Source of the DNA: an uncultured Candidatus Altimarinota bacterium
GTDB taxonomy: Bacteria; Patescibacteriota; Gracilibacteria; BD1-5; UBA2023
Direction: 5' to 3'
Assembly (NCBI GenBank): GCA_938036655.1
Contig: CALHQS010000046.1
Location: 1 to 7,620 of the forward strand
Length of the DNA stretch: 7,620 bases
Shown here: in pieces, positions 1 to 5,956 of the stretch
Numbering within the stretch: position 1 is the first letter of the stretch
How the letters are laid out: every line of letters starts with the position of its first letter
Translations under genes and position numbers: made by a program
Notes under the pieces: generated by a model
Told to the model about the DNA's origin: nothing
Databases searched by the model: none
What the model saw: the letters and a program-made list of their open reading frames with translations, nothing else

Positions 1-7
1 AAAAAAT

Positions 8-13
8 TATAAA
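8..13 (+). promoter_or_regulatory. possible -10 element for the T-box/ileS transcript
   Basis: TATAAA lies in an A/T-only stretch at the window edge, about 17 bases before the first base of the specifier stem, where a T-box transcript should begin. The -35 region would fall outside the window, so this rests on position and a partial -10 match only. Other A/T-rich hexamers nearby would fit almost as well. Confidence 0.25.
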
Positions 14-133
14 AAATAAAAAAAATAAAGGCGTTCGAGTGGCTATCAACCACGAGCCGAAAGAAGAAAAGGCCTCGCCTGACTAGAACTTTCCGAAGTC
101 GCAAACCTTCGTTAAAAAATAAAATCGAGCACA

Positions 134-172
134 GCTTTGGGTGGTAACTCAGGATTTTTTCCTGCCAAAAGC
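134..172 (+). promoter_or_regulatory. T-box antiterminator helix
   Basis: A two-part helix: the lower stem is 134-140 with 165-172 (one bulged A), and the upper stem is CAGGA 150-154 with TCCTG 160-164 closing a five-T loop. The intervening bulge 141-149 contains TGGT. This is the tRNA acceptor-end binding element. It cannot coexist with the terminator hairpin because bases 167-172 belong to both. Confidence 0.8.
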
Positions 173-200
173 ACACATTTTTTGTGGGCTTTTTATTTTT
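167..200 (+). terminator. T-box intrinsic terminator (attenuator)
   Basis: AAAAGCACACA (167-177) pairs with TGTGGGCTTTT (183-193) with one A-G mismatch and a five-T loop, followed by a T-rich run to 200. It lies directly after the T-box core and competes with the antiterminator. It should stop transcription when tRNA-Ile is charged. Confidence 0.8.
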
Positions 201-217
201 GAAAATTTTAAAATTGT

Positions 218-511
218 ATGCAAAAAATTCTCACACTTCGAATTTGTGGCGATGGATTCAAAAAACTTGTCACGGAAGGCTGTTCGCATCGCTATCGCGA
301 AGCCAAGCCCTTCTGGGAATCGCGTCTTTTTGAAAAAGACGGCACACCGAAACATTTTGATGTCGTGCACATTGTCAACGGCTACAAAGCAACATCTCCG
401 ACCGCTGTCATGGAATATCGTTGAATTCTGGGGATCGAGGAATTTAACGGAAAAGAATGTTTCAAACTCGGGCTCGGAAAAATTCTCGAAATCAAAAATT
501 ATACGCTTTAA
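218..511 (+). pseudogene. ASCH-like small protein, interrupted by an in-frame TGA
   Basis: The frame from ATG 218 reads 68 residues to TGA at 422-424. The same frame then continues with protein-like sequence to TAA at 509-511, giving 97 codons if the TGA is read through. N-terminal part: LTLRICGDGFKKLV, then HRYREAKPFWESRLF and FDVVHIVNGY. After the stop: ILGIEEFNGKECFKLGLGKI. The pattern (basic YRE.KP.W..RL block, hydrophobic V..VNGY strand, GI turn, final LGKILEI strand) resembles ASCH-domain proteins, which have a PUA-like fold and are thought to bind RNA; this is recognition by eye. One base change (GGA or CGA to TGA) would explain the break, and MEYRGI would fit the family. It lies between the T-box terminator and ileS, so it would be co-regulated with ileS. 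The 68-residue product could still be made. UGA recoding is less likely because the long intact genes contain no in-frame TGA. Confidence 0.6.
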
Positions 512-528
512 TTTTTTAAAAATTTATT

Positions 529-3500
529 ATGTCACATTTTCCAAATATCTCACCAAAGCAATCATTTCCTGCTTTGGAATCAGAAGTTCTCGCTTTCTGG
601 AAAGCAAATGATACGTTCAAAAAATCGATCGAATCTCGTCCAGAAGACAATCCGTATCGTTTTTATGATGGACCTCCATTCATTACGGGAACACCGCATT
701 ATGGTTCACTTTTGTCATCAGTTGTAAAAGATGCTGTCGGGCGATATTGGACCATGCAAGGACGACGTGTGGATCGCGTTTGGGGCTGGGATTGTCATGG
801 TTTGCCAATTGAAGAAAAAGTTCAAAAAAAGCTTGGACTTGCTTCCAACAAAGAAATCGAAGAACGCGGAATTAAAGAATTTATCGACGGATGTTATGAT
901 TATACTCGCACCACTTCGGCAGAATGGGATTGGTACATTGACAAAATCGGTCGTTGGGTTGATATGGATCGCGCGTACCGCACTATGGATCAGGATTATA
1001 TGGAATCCGTGATGTGGGTTTTTAAGCAGCTTTGGGACAAAGGGCTCATCTACAAAGGAAAACGCGTTTCACTCTATTCTTGGAAACTTTCAACACCAAT
1101 TTCCAATTTTGAAGTGGCGATGGATGATACTTATCAGGAAGTGAACGATCCAGCCATCACGGTGCGTTTTATTCTTGAAAAAAATGATAAATTCCCAGAA
1201 AATACCGCGATTCTCGCGTGGACGACAACGCCTTGGACGATTCCTGCCAATATGGCGCTCGCGGTTGGTGAAAATATCGAATATGTTCTCGTAAAAAATA
1301 ACGACGAGCATTTTATCGTTGCCAAAAATCGCGCGGAAGCTGTATTCAAAGGAAAAGGCGAGTACGAAGTAATTCAAGAAATGACGGGGGCGGACCTTGC
1401 AGGACTTTCATACGTTCCACCATTTGATTTTTATAAAAATAAAACCAATAATCCTGCCGATCATCGTGTACATATTGCGGATTTTGCGACTGATACAGAT
1501 GGTACAGGTATCGTGCATACGGCTCCAGAATTTGGTGATGTCGACTATTTGCTTGGGAAAGAAAAGGGAATTACCATCACTGAAGCGCTTGATGATGAAG
1601 GGAAATACACAGCACAGCTCGGACATTTGGCAGGAATGCATTATCTTGATGCCAACAAAGCCAATACAGAAACAATGAAGGCTAATGGAACACTTTTCAA
1701 AAATGAATCTATCACGCACCGAATTCCATTCTGTCCACGCTCTGGCACACCGCTCGTACAACGCGCGCAGGATAGCTGGTTCATCGATATTCAGTCACAA
1801 AAAGAAAAACTTCTCAAAGCCAACGAGAAAATCAATTGGTTCCCAGAATATCTCAAATATGGCCGTTTTGCCAAGGGTATCGAATCTGCGCCAGATTGGT
1901 GTATTTCTCGAACACGATTTTGGGGTGCTCCAATGCCGATCTGGATTGGAGAAAATGACGAAAAACTCGTAGCCGCAAGTCGCGAAGAAATTTTCCAGCA
2001 CAACAAGCCGTTTGCACAATTGACAAAAATTATTTTGGTTCGTCATGGTCGTACAGACTACAACGATGCCAAAAAACAAGATTCTCTCAACAAAGCAAAT
2101 CTCACAGATTTTGGAAAAAATCAGGCCGAGGAAATTGCCAAGCTTCTTGAAAAAGTAGAAATTGACGCGATTTATTCAAGCCCATTTAATCGTTGTCTGG
2201 ATACTATTTCTCCGCTTTCAAAAGCCAAAAATCTCGAAATTTCAAAAGTCGAAAATTTCCAAGAATTACAAAAACCAAGTTGGCAAGACGCAGAATTTAA
2301 ATGTTCTGATCTCAAGTGGGATGATGCGGTTGCTGGCGACGAAACCCTTCCACAAGCCGAAGCACGCATTCGTGAGAGTTTTGAAAAAATCATCAAAGAA
2401 AATGCTGGAAAAACAATCGTGATTTGTACACATGGCGATCCATTTGTTTTGATGGAAAAAATTCTCTTGGATGAATCATACGAATCTCTCAAGAAAAAAA
2501 TGCCGTCCAACAAAGGAAAGGTAGAAGATTTTGTGCGAACATATTTTGCATTTTCAGACCGAGCACAAGCACTCAATTTGCACCGCCCATACATTGATGA
2601 AATCAAACTCGCCTCACCAACAACAGGAAGACCAATGACACGAATCAAGGAAGTGCTCGATGTTTGGATGGATTCTGGATCGATGCCATATGCGCAAATG
2701 CATTATCCATTCGCTAACAAAAAAGAAATGGAAGCAAGCTTCCCAGCTGATTTTATCGCAGAATATGTCGGGCAAGTTCGTGCATGGTTTTATGTAATGC
2801 ATGTTCTCGGGGTTCTACTCAATCCAAACAACGAAACTGAGCCAACACCAAGCTTTACCAATGTGATTACCACGGGAGTCATTAATGGAAATGACGGCCG
2901 AAAAATGTCAAAAAGCTTCGGAAACTATCCTGATCCGCGCGCCACTATCGAAAAATATGGGGCCGATCCGATTCGATTTTATATGCTCAATTCGCCACTT
3001 TTGTCCGGTGGAGACATGGATTTTAAGGAAGAGGGAATTATTGAAACCATCAAAAATGTGATGCTTCCAATCTGGAACACATATTCTTTCTTCACGACAT
3101 ACGCCAATATCGATCATTGGAAAAAGAATGAAACAGAAATTTTCTTCGCGCGACATGGAGAAAGTGAAGCTAATGTGCTCGGAAAAATGAGCGATGGAAC
3201 CGATGATCCAAATCTCACAGAAAAAGGAAAAAAACAAGCCAAAACGGCTGGCGAAACCCTCAAAAATCAGGGAATCAATTTTGATGTTATTATCCATACG
3301 GACCGAATCCGTACGCGCGATACGGCGCATATTATCGGGGAAGAACTCGGATATACAGGTGAATATATCGTTGATAATGGATTTATCGAGCAAACAGCTG
3401 GTGAATACGCCAACAAAACAATAGCAGAAGTTCGCGAAATGCTCGGACTTTCTGAATCAGAAGCCGACATGGTAACACTTCGCAAAGCGTACAAAAATAA

Positions 3501-4788
3501 CAGTGTCGAAAATATTGAACAATTTGAAAAAAGAATTTTGGCAGCGTATGAAAATATTCTTCAAAAATATGCTGGCAAAAAAATTCTCATCGTAGCGCAT
3601 GCTGGAACGGCTCGTCCAATACTCAAAGAATATCATGGACTTGATGCTGAAACAGTATATTACAATTGCAATATCCAAAACGCAGATCCATTCCGCTTGA
3701 TGACAACAAAAATTTGTAATCCGCTTGATCTCTGGATTTTGTCAAAATTACAGATTCTTATCGGAAAAGTTCATGACGCAATGCACGCGTATGATGTTTC
3801 TCGTGCGACTCGTGCGATTGTGGATTATATGGGAGAATTGACAAATTGGTATGTACGACTTTCTCGCCGTCGTTTCTGGGGAACGGAGATGACTGCTGAT
3901 AAAAATTCTGCATACAATACGCTCTACACTGTGTTGGTTGAAGTTTCAAAATTGCTCGCGCCATTTATGCCATTCATGGCGGAAAGTATGTTCCAAGGGC
4001 TTACCAAAAAAGAATCCGTACACCTTGAATATGTAACTTTACCGAACAAATATCTTATTTCGTCCGAACTCAATCGCGATATGGAACTCGCGTCAAATTT
4101 TGTTTCTCTTGGACTTTCGCTTCGCTCTCGTAAAAATATTCGTGTGCGCCAGCCGCTCGCAAGTGTGACGATTCCAACAGAACTTTCCCATTATTATGAG
4201 GAAATTATCAAAAATGAACTCAATGTAAAATCCGTAAAATTTGAAAATCCAGAAAATCTTGCCAAAAAAATCTGTAAACCAGATGCGAGAAAAATTGGTC
4301 CAAAATTTGGAAAAGATGTTCAAAAAATTATTATCGCTGCTAAAAATGGTGATTTCACGGAGAATGCGGACGGAAGCATTCAGGTTGGAGAATTCCGATT
4401 GGAATCAGGAGAATTCACGATTGAATATACTGCAATGGAAGGCGTAACTGATATTGAAGGCGGCTATGGAACGGTGATTTCGATGGATACAAATCTTACG
4501 GAAGAACTCTTGTTGGAAGGATATGCGCGCGATATTATCCGTCAAATCCAAGATATGCGAAAAGAAGTGAATTATCAGGTTACTGATCAGATTTCTTTGC
4601 ACATCTCAGCACATCACAACGACGAAGGAACAGGAAATCTCGAAATTTCTCAGATTCTTGAAAAATTTGGTACGATGATTACGAGTGAAACACTTTCTAC
4701 GCTTACTAATCGTATTACTAGCCCAGATCTTGGAAAAACTTTTGAACTTGAAAATGGTGCAAAGGTAACCATTCAAATCCAAAAATAA
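529..4788 (+). CDS. ileS: isoleucyl-tRNA synthetase with two embedded histidine-phosphatase domains
   Basis: Cytoplasmic class Ia enzyme that charges tRNA-Ile with isoleucine using ATP. Seen in order: start MSHFPNISPKQ; HIGH-type signature PHYGS (H57, Y58, G59, S60); GWDCHGLPIE (86-95); CP1 editing domain with WTTTPWT (231-237) and GTGIVHTAPEFGDVDY (325-340); DWCISRTRFWGAP (456-468); first insert about 498-683; LHRPYIDE (684-691); EVLDVWMDSGS (708-718); EYVGQVRAWFY (745-755); KMSKS (792-796); second insert about 868-1060; PLDLWILSKL (1065-1074) opening the anticodon-binding domain; NWYVRLSRRRFW (1106-1117); VRQPL near 1206; EGYARDIIRQIQDMRKE near 1330-1346. Minus the inserts it is about 1040 residues, and its blocks look like the archaeal/eukaryotic-like (type 2) IleRS group. 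ATG 529 is chosen because the N-terminal IleRS sequence starts there; no Shine-Dalgarno is visible. Control is probably by the T-box upstream. Odd points are the two inserts and Ser in place of the second His of HIGH. Confidence 0.97.
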   Translation: MSHFPNISPKQSFPALESEVLAFWKANDTFKKSIESRPEDNPYRFYDGPPFITGTPHYGSLLSSVVKDAVGRYWTMQGRRVDRVWGWDCHGLPIEEKVQKKLGLASNKEIEERGIKEFIDGCYDYTRTTSAEWDWYIDKIGRWVDMDRAYRTMDQDYMESVMWVFKQLWDKGLIYKGKRVSLYSWKLSTPISNFEVAMDDTYQEVNDPAITVRFILEKNDKFPENTAILAWTTTPWTIPANMALAVGENIEYVLVKNNDEHFIVAKNRAEAVFKGKGEYEVIQEMTGADLAGLSYVPPFDFYKNKTNNPADHRVHIADFATDTDGTGIVHTAPEFGDVDYLLGKEKGITITEALDDEGKYTAQLGHLAGMHYLDANKANTETMKANGTLFKNESITHRIPFCPRSGTPLVQRAQDSWFIDIQSQKEKLLKANEKINWFPEYLKYGRFAKGIESAPDWCISRTRFWGAPMPIWIGENDEKLVAASREEIFQHNKPFAQLTKIILVRHGRTDYNDAKKQDSLNKANLTDFGKNQAEEIAKLLEKVEIDAIYSSPFNRCLDTISPLSKAKNLEISKVENFQELQKPSWQDAEFKCSDLKWDDAVAGDETLPQAEARIRESFEKIIKENAGKTIVICTHGDPFVLMEKILLDESYESLKKKMPSNKGKVEDFVRTYFAFSDRAQALNLHRPYIDEIKLASPTTGRPMTRIKEVLDVWMDSGSMPYAQMHYPFANKKEMEASFPADFIAEYVGQVRAWFYVMHVLGVLLNPNNETEPTPSFTNVITTGVINGNDGRKMSKSFGNYPDPRATIEKYGADPIRFYMLNSPLLSGGDMDFKEEGIIETIKNVMLPIWNTYSFFTTYANIDHWKKNETEIFFARHGESEANVLGKMSDGTDDPNLTEKGKKQAKTAGETLKNQGINFDVIIHTDRIRTRDTAHIIGEELGYTGEYIVDNGFIEQTAGEYANKTIAEVREMLGLSESEADMVTLRKAYKNNSVENIEQFEKRILAAYENILQKYAGKKILIVAHAGTARPILKEYHGLDAETVYYNCNIQNADPFRLMTTKICNPLDLWILSKLQILIGKVHDAMHAYDVSRATRAIVDYMGELTNWYVRLSRRRFWGTEMTADKNSAYNTLYTVLVEVSKLLAPFMPFMAESMFQGLTKKESVHLEYVTLPNKYLISSELNRDMELASNFVSLGLSLRSRKNIRVRQPLASVTIPTELSHYYEEIIKNELNVKSVKFENPENLAKKICKPDARKIGPKFGKDVQKIIIAAKNGDFTENADGSIQVGEFRLESGEFTIEYTAMEGVTDIEGGYGTVISMDTNLTEELLLEGYARDIIRQIQDMRKEVNYQVTDQISLHISAHHNDEGTGNLEISQILEKFGTMITSETLSTLTNRITSPDLGKTFELENGAKVTIQIQK
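2020..2577 (+). other. inserted histidine-phosphatase domain 1 (within IleRS, residues ~498-683)
   Basis: Starts as TKIILVRHGRTDYN with R505-H506-G507 (phospho-acceptor His506), then LTDFGKNQAEEIA, then YSSPFNRCLDTI with Arg555, then GDETLPQAEARI with Glu605 as likely catalytic acid, then IVICTHGD with His635. This is the full set for the histidine-phosphatase (phosphoglycerate-mutase-like) superfamily, so it is probably active as a phosphatase or mutase. Substrate is unknown. It interrupts IleRS after VAASREEIFQHNKP and before LNLHRPYID, blocks that are normally separated by only a short linker. No stop codon, frame change or intein-like motif marks its edges. Edges are estimates of about ten residues. 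Confidence 0.9.
3130..3708 (+). other. inserted histidine-phosphatase domain 2 (within IleRS, residues ~868-1060)
   Basis: Begins TEIFFARHGESEANV with R875-H876-G877, followed by LTEKGKKQAKTAGETL, then HTDRIRTRDTAHII with Arg928 at the second catalytic Arg position, then SVENIEQFEKRI with Glu994 aligning to the acid of the GESL motif, then ILIVAHAG with His1024. All catalytic positions are kept, so activity is likely. The RHGESEAN motif is textbook for the superfamily. The domain separates TTYANIDHW, the end of the catalytic/stem region, from NPLDLWILSKL, the first helix of the anticodon-binding domain. Its sequence is clearly different from domain 1. Substrate is unknown. Confidence 0.92.
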
Positions 4789-4793
4789 TTTAT

Positions 4794-4830
4794 AAAATAA
4801 AATCCCAATAAATGGGATTTTATTTTTGTG
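4794..4830 (+). terminator. intrinsic terminator after ileS
   Basis: AAAATAAAATCCC (4794-4806) pairs perfectly with GGGATTTTATTTT (4814-4826) around a seven-base loop, with T-rich sequence following. It begins six bases after the ileS stop. The A-rich 5' arm means it could also act on the other strand. Confidence 0.85.
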
Positions 4831-4912
4831 GGAAATTTGTTGCACTAATAATCATAAGCAACATAAAAAATATTAATCTTTTAAAATCTTTTTTCTTTTT
4901 GTAATTTTTTCA

Positions 4913-4918
4913 TATAAT
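4913..4918 (+). promoter_or_regulatory. -10 element for the 4938 membrane gene
   Basis: A perfect TATAAT, 20 bases before the ATG at 4938, predicts a leader of about 13 bases. The -35 region at the usual spacing is only T-rich (TTTTTC, 4890-4895). It lies just downstream of the ileS terminator, which supports a separate transcript. Confidence 0.5.
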
Positions 4919-4937
4919 CATCGAAATTTTTAAAAAT

Positions 4938-5435
4938 ATGAAATTTCAATCACTCAAATAATATTCGCCTGTATATCTCAAAGAACGAATCTATGGTTCG
5001 ATCACGATTTTGGCGCTCAATATCGGTTTTTATGCGCATATCGACCACTCAACGAGCACAGATATGCTTTTTGCCATTCTCACAACAATCGTGGGACTTT
5101 GGCTTGCAAGCCTTATTTCTGATATTCTCTCAGAAAAACTGATACACCCAAAAGAAAAAATTCCGCGCCACGAACTTGGCGAAATGTATCGTAATAGTAC
5201 AGGAATTCTCCATTCTTCACAGATGACTATTTTAGTTTTGGGACTTTCTATGCTCGGCGTTATGTCAGTCAAAAGTGCTATGCTCATCGCGATTATTCTT
5301 GGAAGTTTTCAGTTTGTGGCTTACATTTTGCTCACGAGTATTTATCGAGATCGTTCATTATGGGGAAATATTATTGTCATTTCGATTTAATTCGCATTGC
5401 TCGCGATTATTTTGCTTCTTAAAATCCATCATTAA
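4938..5435 (+). pseudogene. four-helix membrane protein gene with two in-frame TAA codons
   Basis: The frame from ATG 4938 reads MKFQSLK, then TAA (4959-4961), then YSPVYLKERIYGSITILALN and on for 142 codons to TAA (5388-5390), then FALLAIILLLKIHH to a final TAA at 5433-5435. Reading through gives 165 codons with four hydrophobic segments: near ITILALNIGFYA, LFAILTTIVGLWLASLI, MTILVLGLSMLGVM plus AMLIAIILGSFQFVAYILL, and a last helix completed only after the second TAA. The ERIYG start and the overall layout resemble an uncharacterised membrane family I associate with Actinobacteria and CPR; function is unknown. The parts outside the stops look conserved, so this is probably a gene broken by two point changes (for example CAA or GAA to TAA). 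A shorter product could start at TTG 5010 and end at 5390 (126 residues), but it would lose the start of the first helix and the end of the last. TAA ends the intact neighbours, so sense use of TAA is unlikely. Assembly error remains possible. Confidence 0.6.
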
Positions 5436-5440
5436 ATCAA

Positions 5441-5476
5441 AAAATACTTAATACAAATTTTTGCATTAAGTATTTT
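5441..5476. terminator. bidirectional terminator between convergent genes
   Basis: AAAATACTTAAT (5441-5452) and ATTAAGTATTTT (5465-5476) form a perfect 12-bp inverted repeat around a 12-base loop. It has A-runs on the left and T-runs on the right, lies six bases after the end of the plus-strand gene, and faces the minus-strand gene ending at 5509. The stem is AT-rich, so strength is uncertain. Confidence 0.65.
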
Positions 5477-5508
5477 ATATTGCGAAATTTTGCAATAATA
5501 ATTTTTGA

Positions 5509-5856
5509 TTATTTTTTCCCAACCATCATGCCAGCAAATGCTGGAATAATCGCAACCACAAGATACGCGAGTAGTCCAGTAATTTTGATGTTATCATAAA
5601 ATGAATCCGTGATATAAATCATCAAAAGGGAAATCAAAAATGATACCAGTCCGAGTGTCAAAATATTGAAAGGGAAAGTGATAATGCGCAAAATAGAGCC
5701 AATCACAAGGTTGACAAGCGCAAGGATAACTGCGAAAATCAGCGCAGAAATATACGTATTTTGCCCCGTAAGCTCAATACCAAGCGACTGACCAAAATGT
5801 GTCGCCGCAAGCCAAATAAGAAGCGCTACCAAAAGAAAATATCCGATTGCTTTCAT
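5509..5856 (-). CDS. 4TM holin-like / YvlD-family membrane protein
   Basis: A 115-residue protein with four predicted membrane helices, at about residues 3-19, 34-56, 64-84 and 92-112, and a short basic tail (GKK). The central stretch ALVNLVIGSILRIITFPFNI followed by LTLGLVSFLI is the hallmark of the mycobacterial-4TM phage holin / YvlD family. These are chromosomal membrane proteins in many bacteria; despite the holin name, no lytic role is established for most. The start at 5856 is the natural N-terminus of the first helix, and length is normal. No phage genes are nearby. It is transcribed leftward from its own promoter, divergent from the 5957 gene. Role in this organism is unknown. Confidence 0.85.
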   Translation of the reverse strand: MKAIGYFLLVALLIWLAATHFGQSLGIELTGQNTYISALIFAVILALVNLVIGSILRIITFPFNILTLGLVSFLISLLMIYITDSFYDNIKITGLLAYLVVAIIPAFAGMMVGKK

Positions 5857-5880
5857 AAAAATTTTTTAAGAAGTAGGTTT

Positions 5881-5908
5881 ATTATAAAGTTTTCAAACGA
5901 AATTACAA
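5881..5908 (-). promoter_or_regulatory. promoter for the 4TM membrane gene
   Basis: On the minus strand, TTGTAA (5903-5908) and a perfect TATAAT (5881-5886) are separated by 16 bases. Transcription would start near 5874, giving a leader of about 18 bases without a Shine-Dalgarno sequence. It sits back to back with the rightward promoter at 5917-5945. Confidence 0.6.
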
Positions 5909-5916
5909 CCGAAAAT

Positions 5917-5945
5917 TTGCAAAAGCAAAAAAAATATGCTAATAT
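5917..5945 (+). promoter_or_regulatory. promoter for the VirB2-like gene pair (extended -10)
   Basis: TTGCAA (5917-5922), a 17-base spacer and TAATAT (5940-5945), preceded by TGC, which makes an extended -10. The predicted start is near 5952, only about five bases before the ATG at 5957, so the message would be nearly leaderless. Confidence 0.6.
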
Positions 5946-5956
5946 AAGAAAAAACT

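Larger units (their letters stand above)
30..200 (+). promoter_or_regulatory. T-box riboswitch (Ile specifier, transcriptional type) upstream of ileS
   Basis: Seen: (1) a hairpin GTGG(39-42)/CCAC(50-53), extendable by GGC(30-32)/GCC(56-58), whose loop CTATCAA carries ATC (45-47), an Ile codon, followed by A. (2) The T-box core GGGTGGTAAC at 139-148, close to the consensus GGGTGGTACC. (3) An antiterminator in which GCTTTGG (134-140) pairs with CCAAA(A)GC (165-172) and CAGGA (150-154) with TCCTG (160-164), leaving TGGT (142-145) in the bulge. (4) A terminator whose 5' arm reuses bases 167-172. Known of the family: the bulge pairs with the tRNA NCCA end; tRNA-Ile ends ACCA, which matches TGGT exactly. 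Inferred role: uncharged tRNA-Ile stabilises the antiterminator and lets transcription reach ileS. The specifier stem is very short, resembling ultrashort Stem I T-boxes of actinobacterial ileS. Bases 59-133 hold small candidate hairpins (AGGC 70-73/GCCT 77-80; CGAAG 94-98/CTTCG 107-111) that I cannot assign to named T-box stems. Confidence 0.8.

Noticed and set aside
422..424. Genetic code with UGA as Gly (table 25) for this organism
   Set aside because: The 1419-codon ileS and three other intact genes contain no in-frame TGA despite many glycines, so genome-wide reassignment is unlikely. It is kept only as a local alternative for the ASCH-like frame.
141..611. 156-codon plus-strand open frame across the leader and the start of ileS
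   Set aside because: It overlaps the T-box core, the ASCH-like frame and the ileS start in another frame. Its translation has no recognisable pattern.
2172..2648. 158-codon minus-strand open frame opposite ileS
   Set aside because: It lies wholly opposite well-supported IleRS/phosphatase coding sequence and looks like a shadow of its codon use.
2908..3393. 161-codon minus-strand open frame opposite ileS
   Set aside because: It lies opposite the KMSKS region and the second phosphatase domain, and has no coherent protein features of its own.
2020..3708. Inserts in IleRS as inteins or as separate genes
   Set aside because: No intein splice-junction residues (Cys/Ser start with His-Asn end) or homing-endonuclease motifs are seen. 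The frame is continuous and both segments match histidine phosphatases.
4838..4863. Small hairpin TGTTGC/GCAACA after the ileS terminator
   Set aside because: Six base pairs with a 14-base loop and no T-run, too weak to call a function.
5509..5856. Prophage remnant suggested by the holin-like gene
   Set aside because: The 4TM YvlD-like family is common on chromosomes, and no other phage gene, integrase or attachment site is visible.
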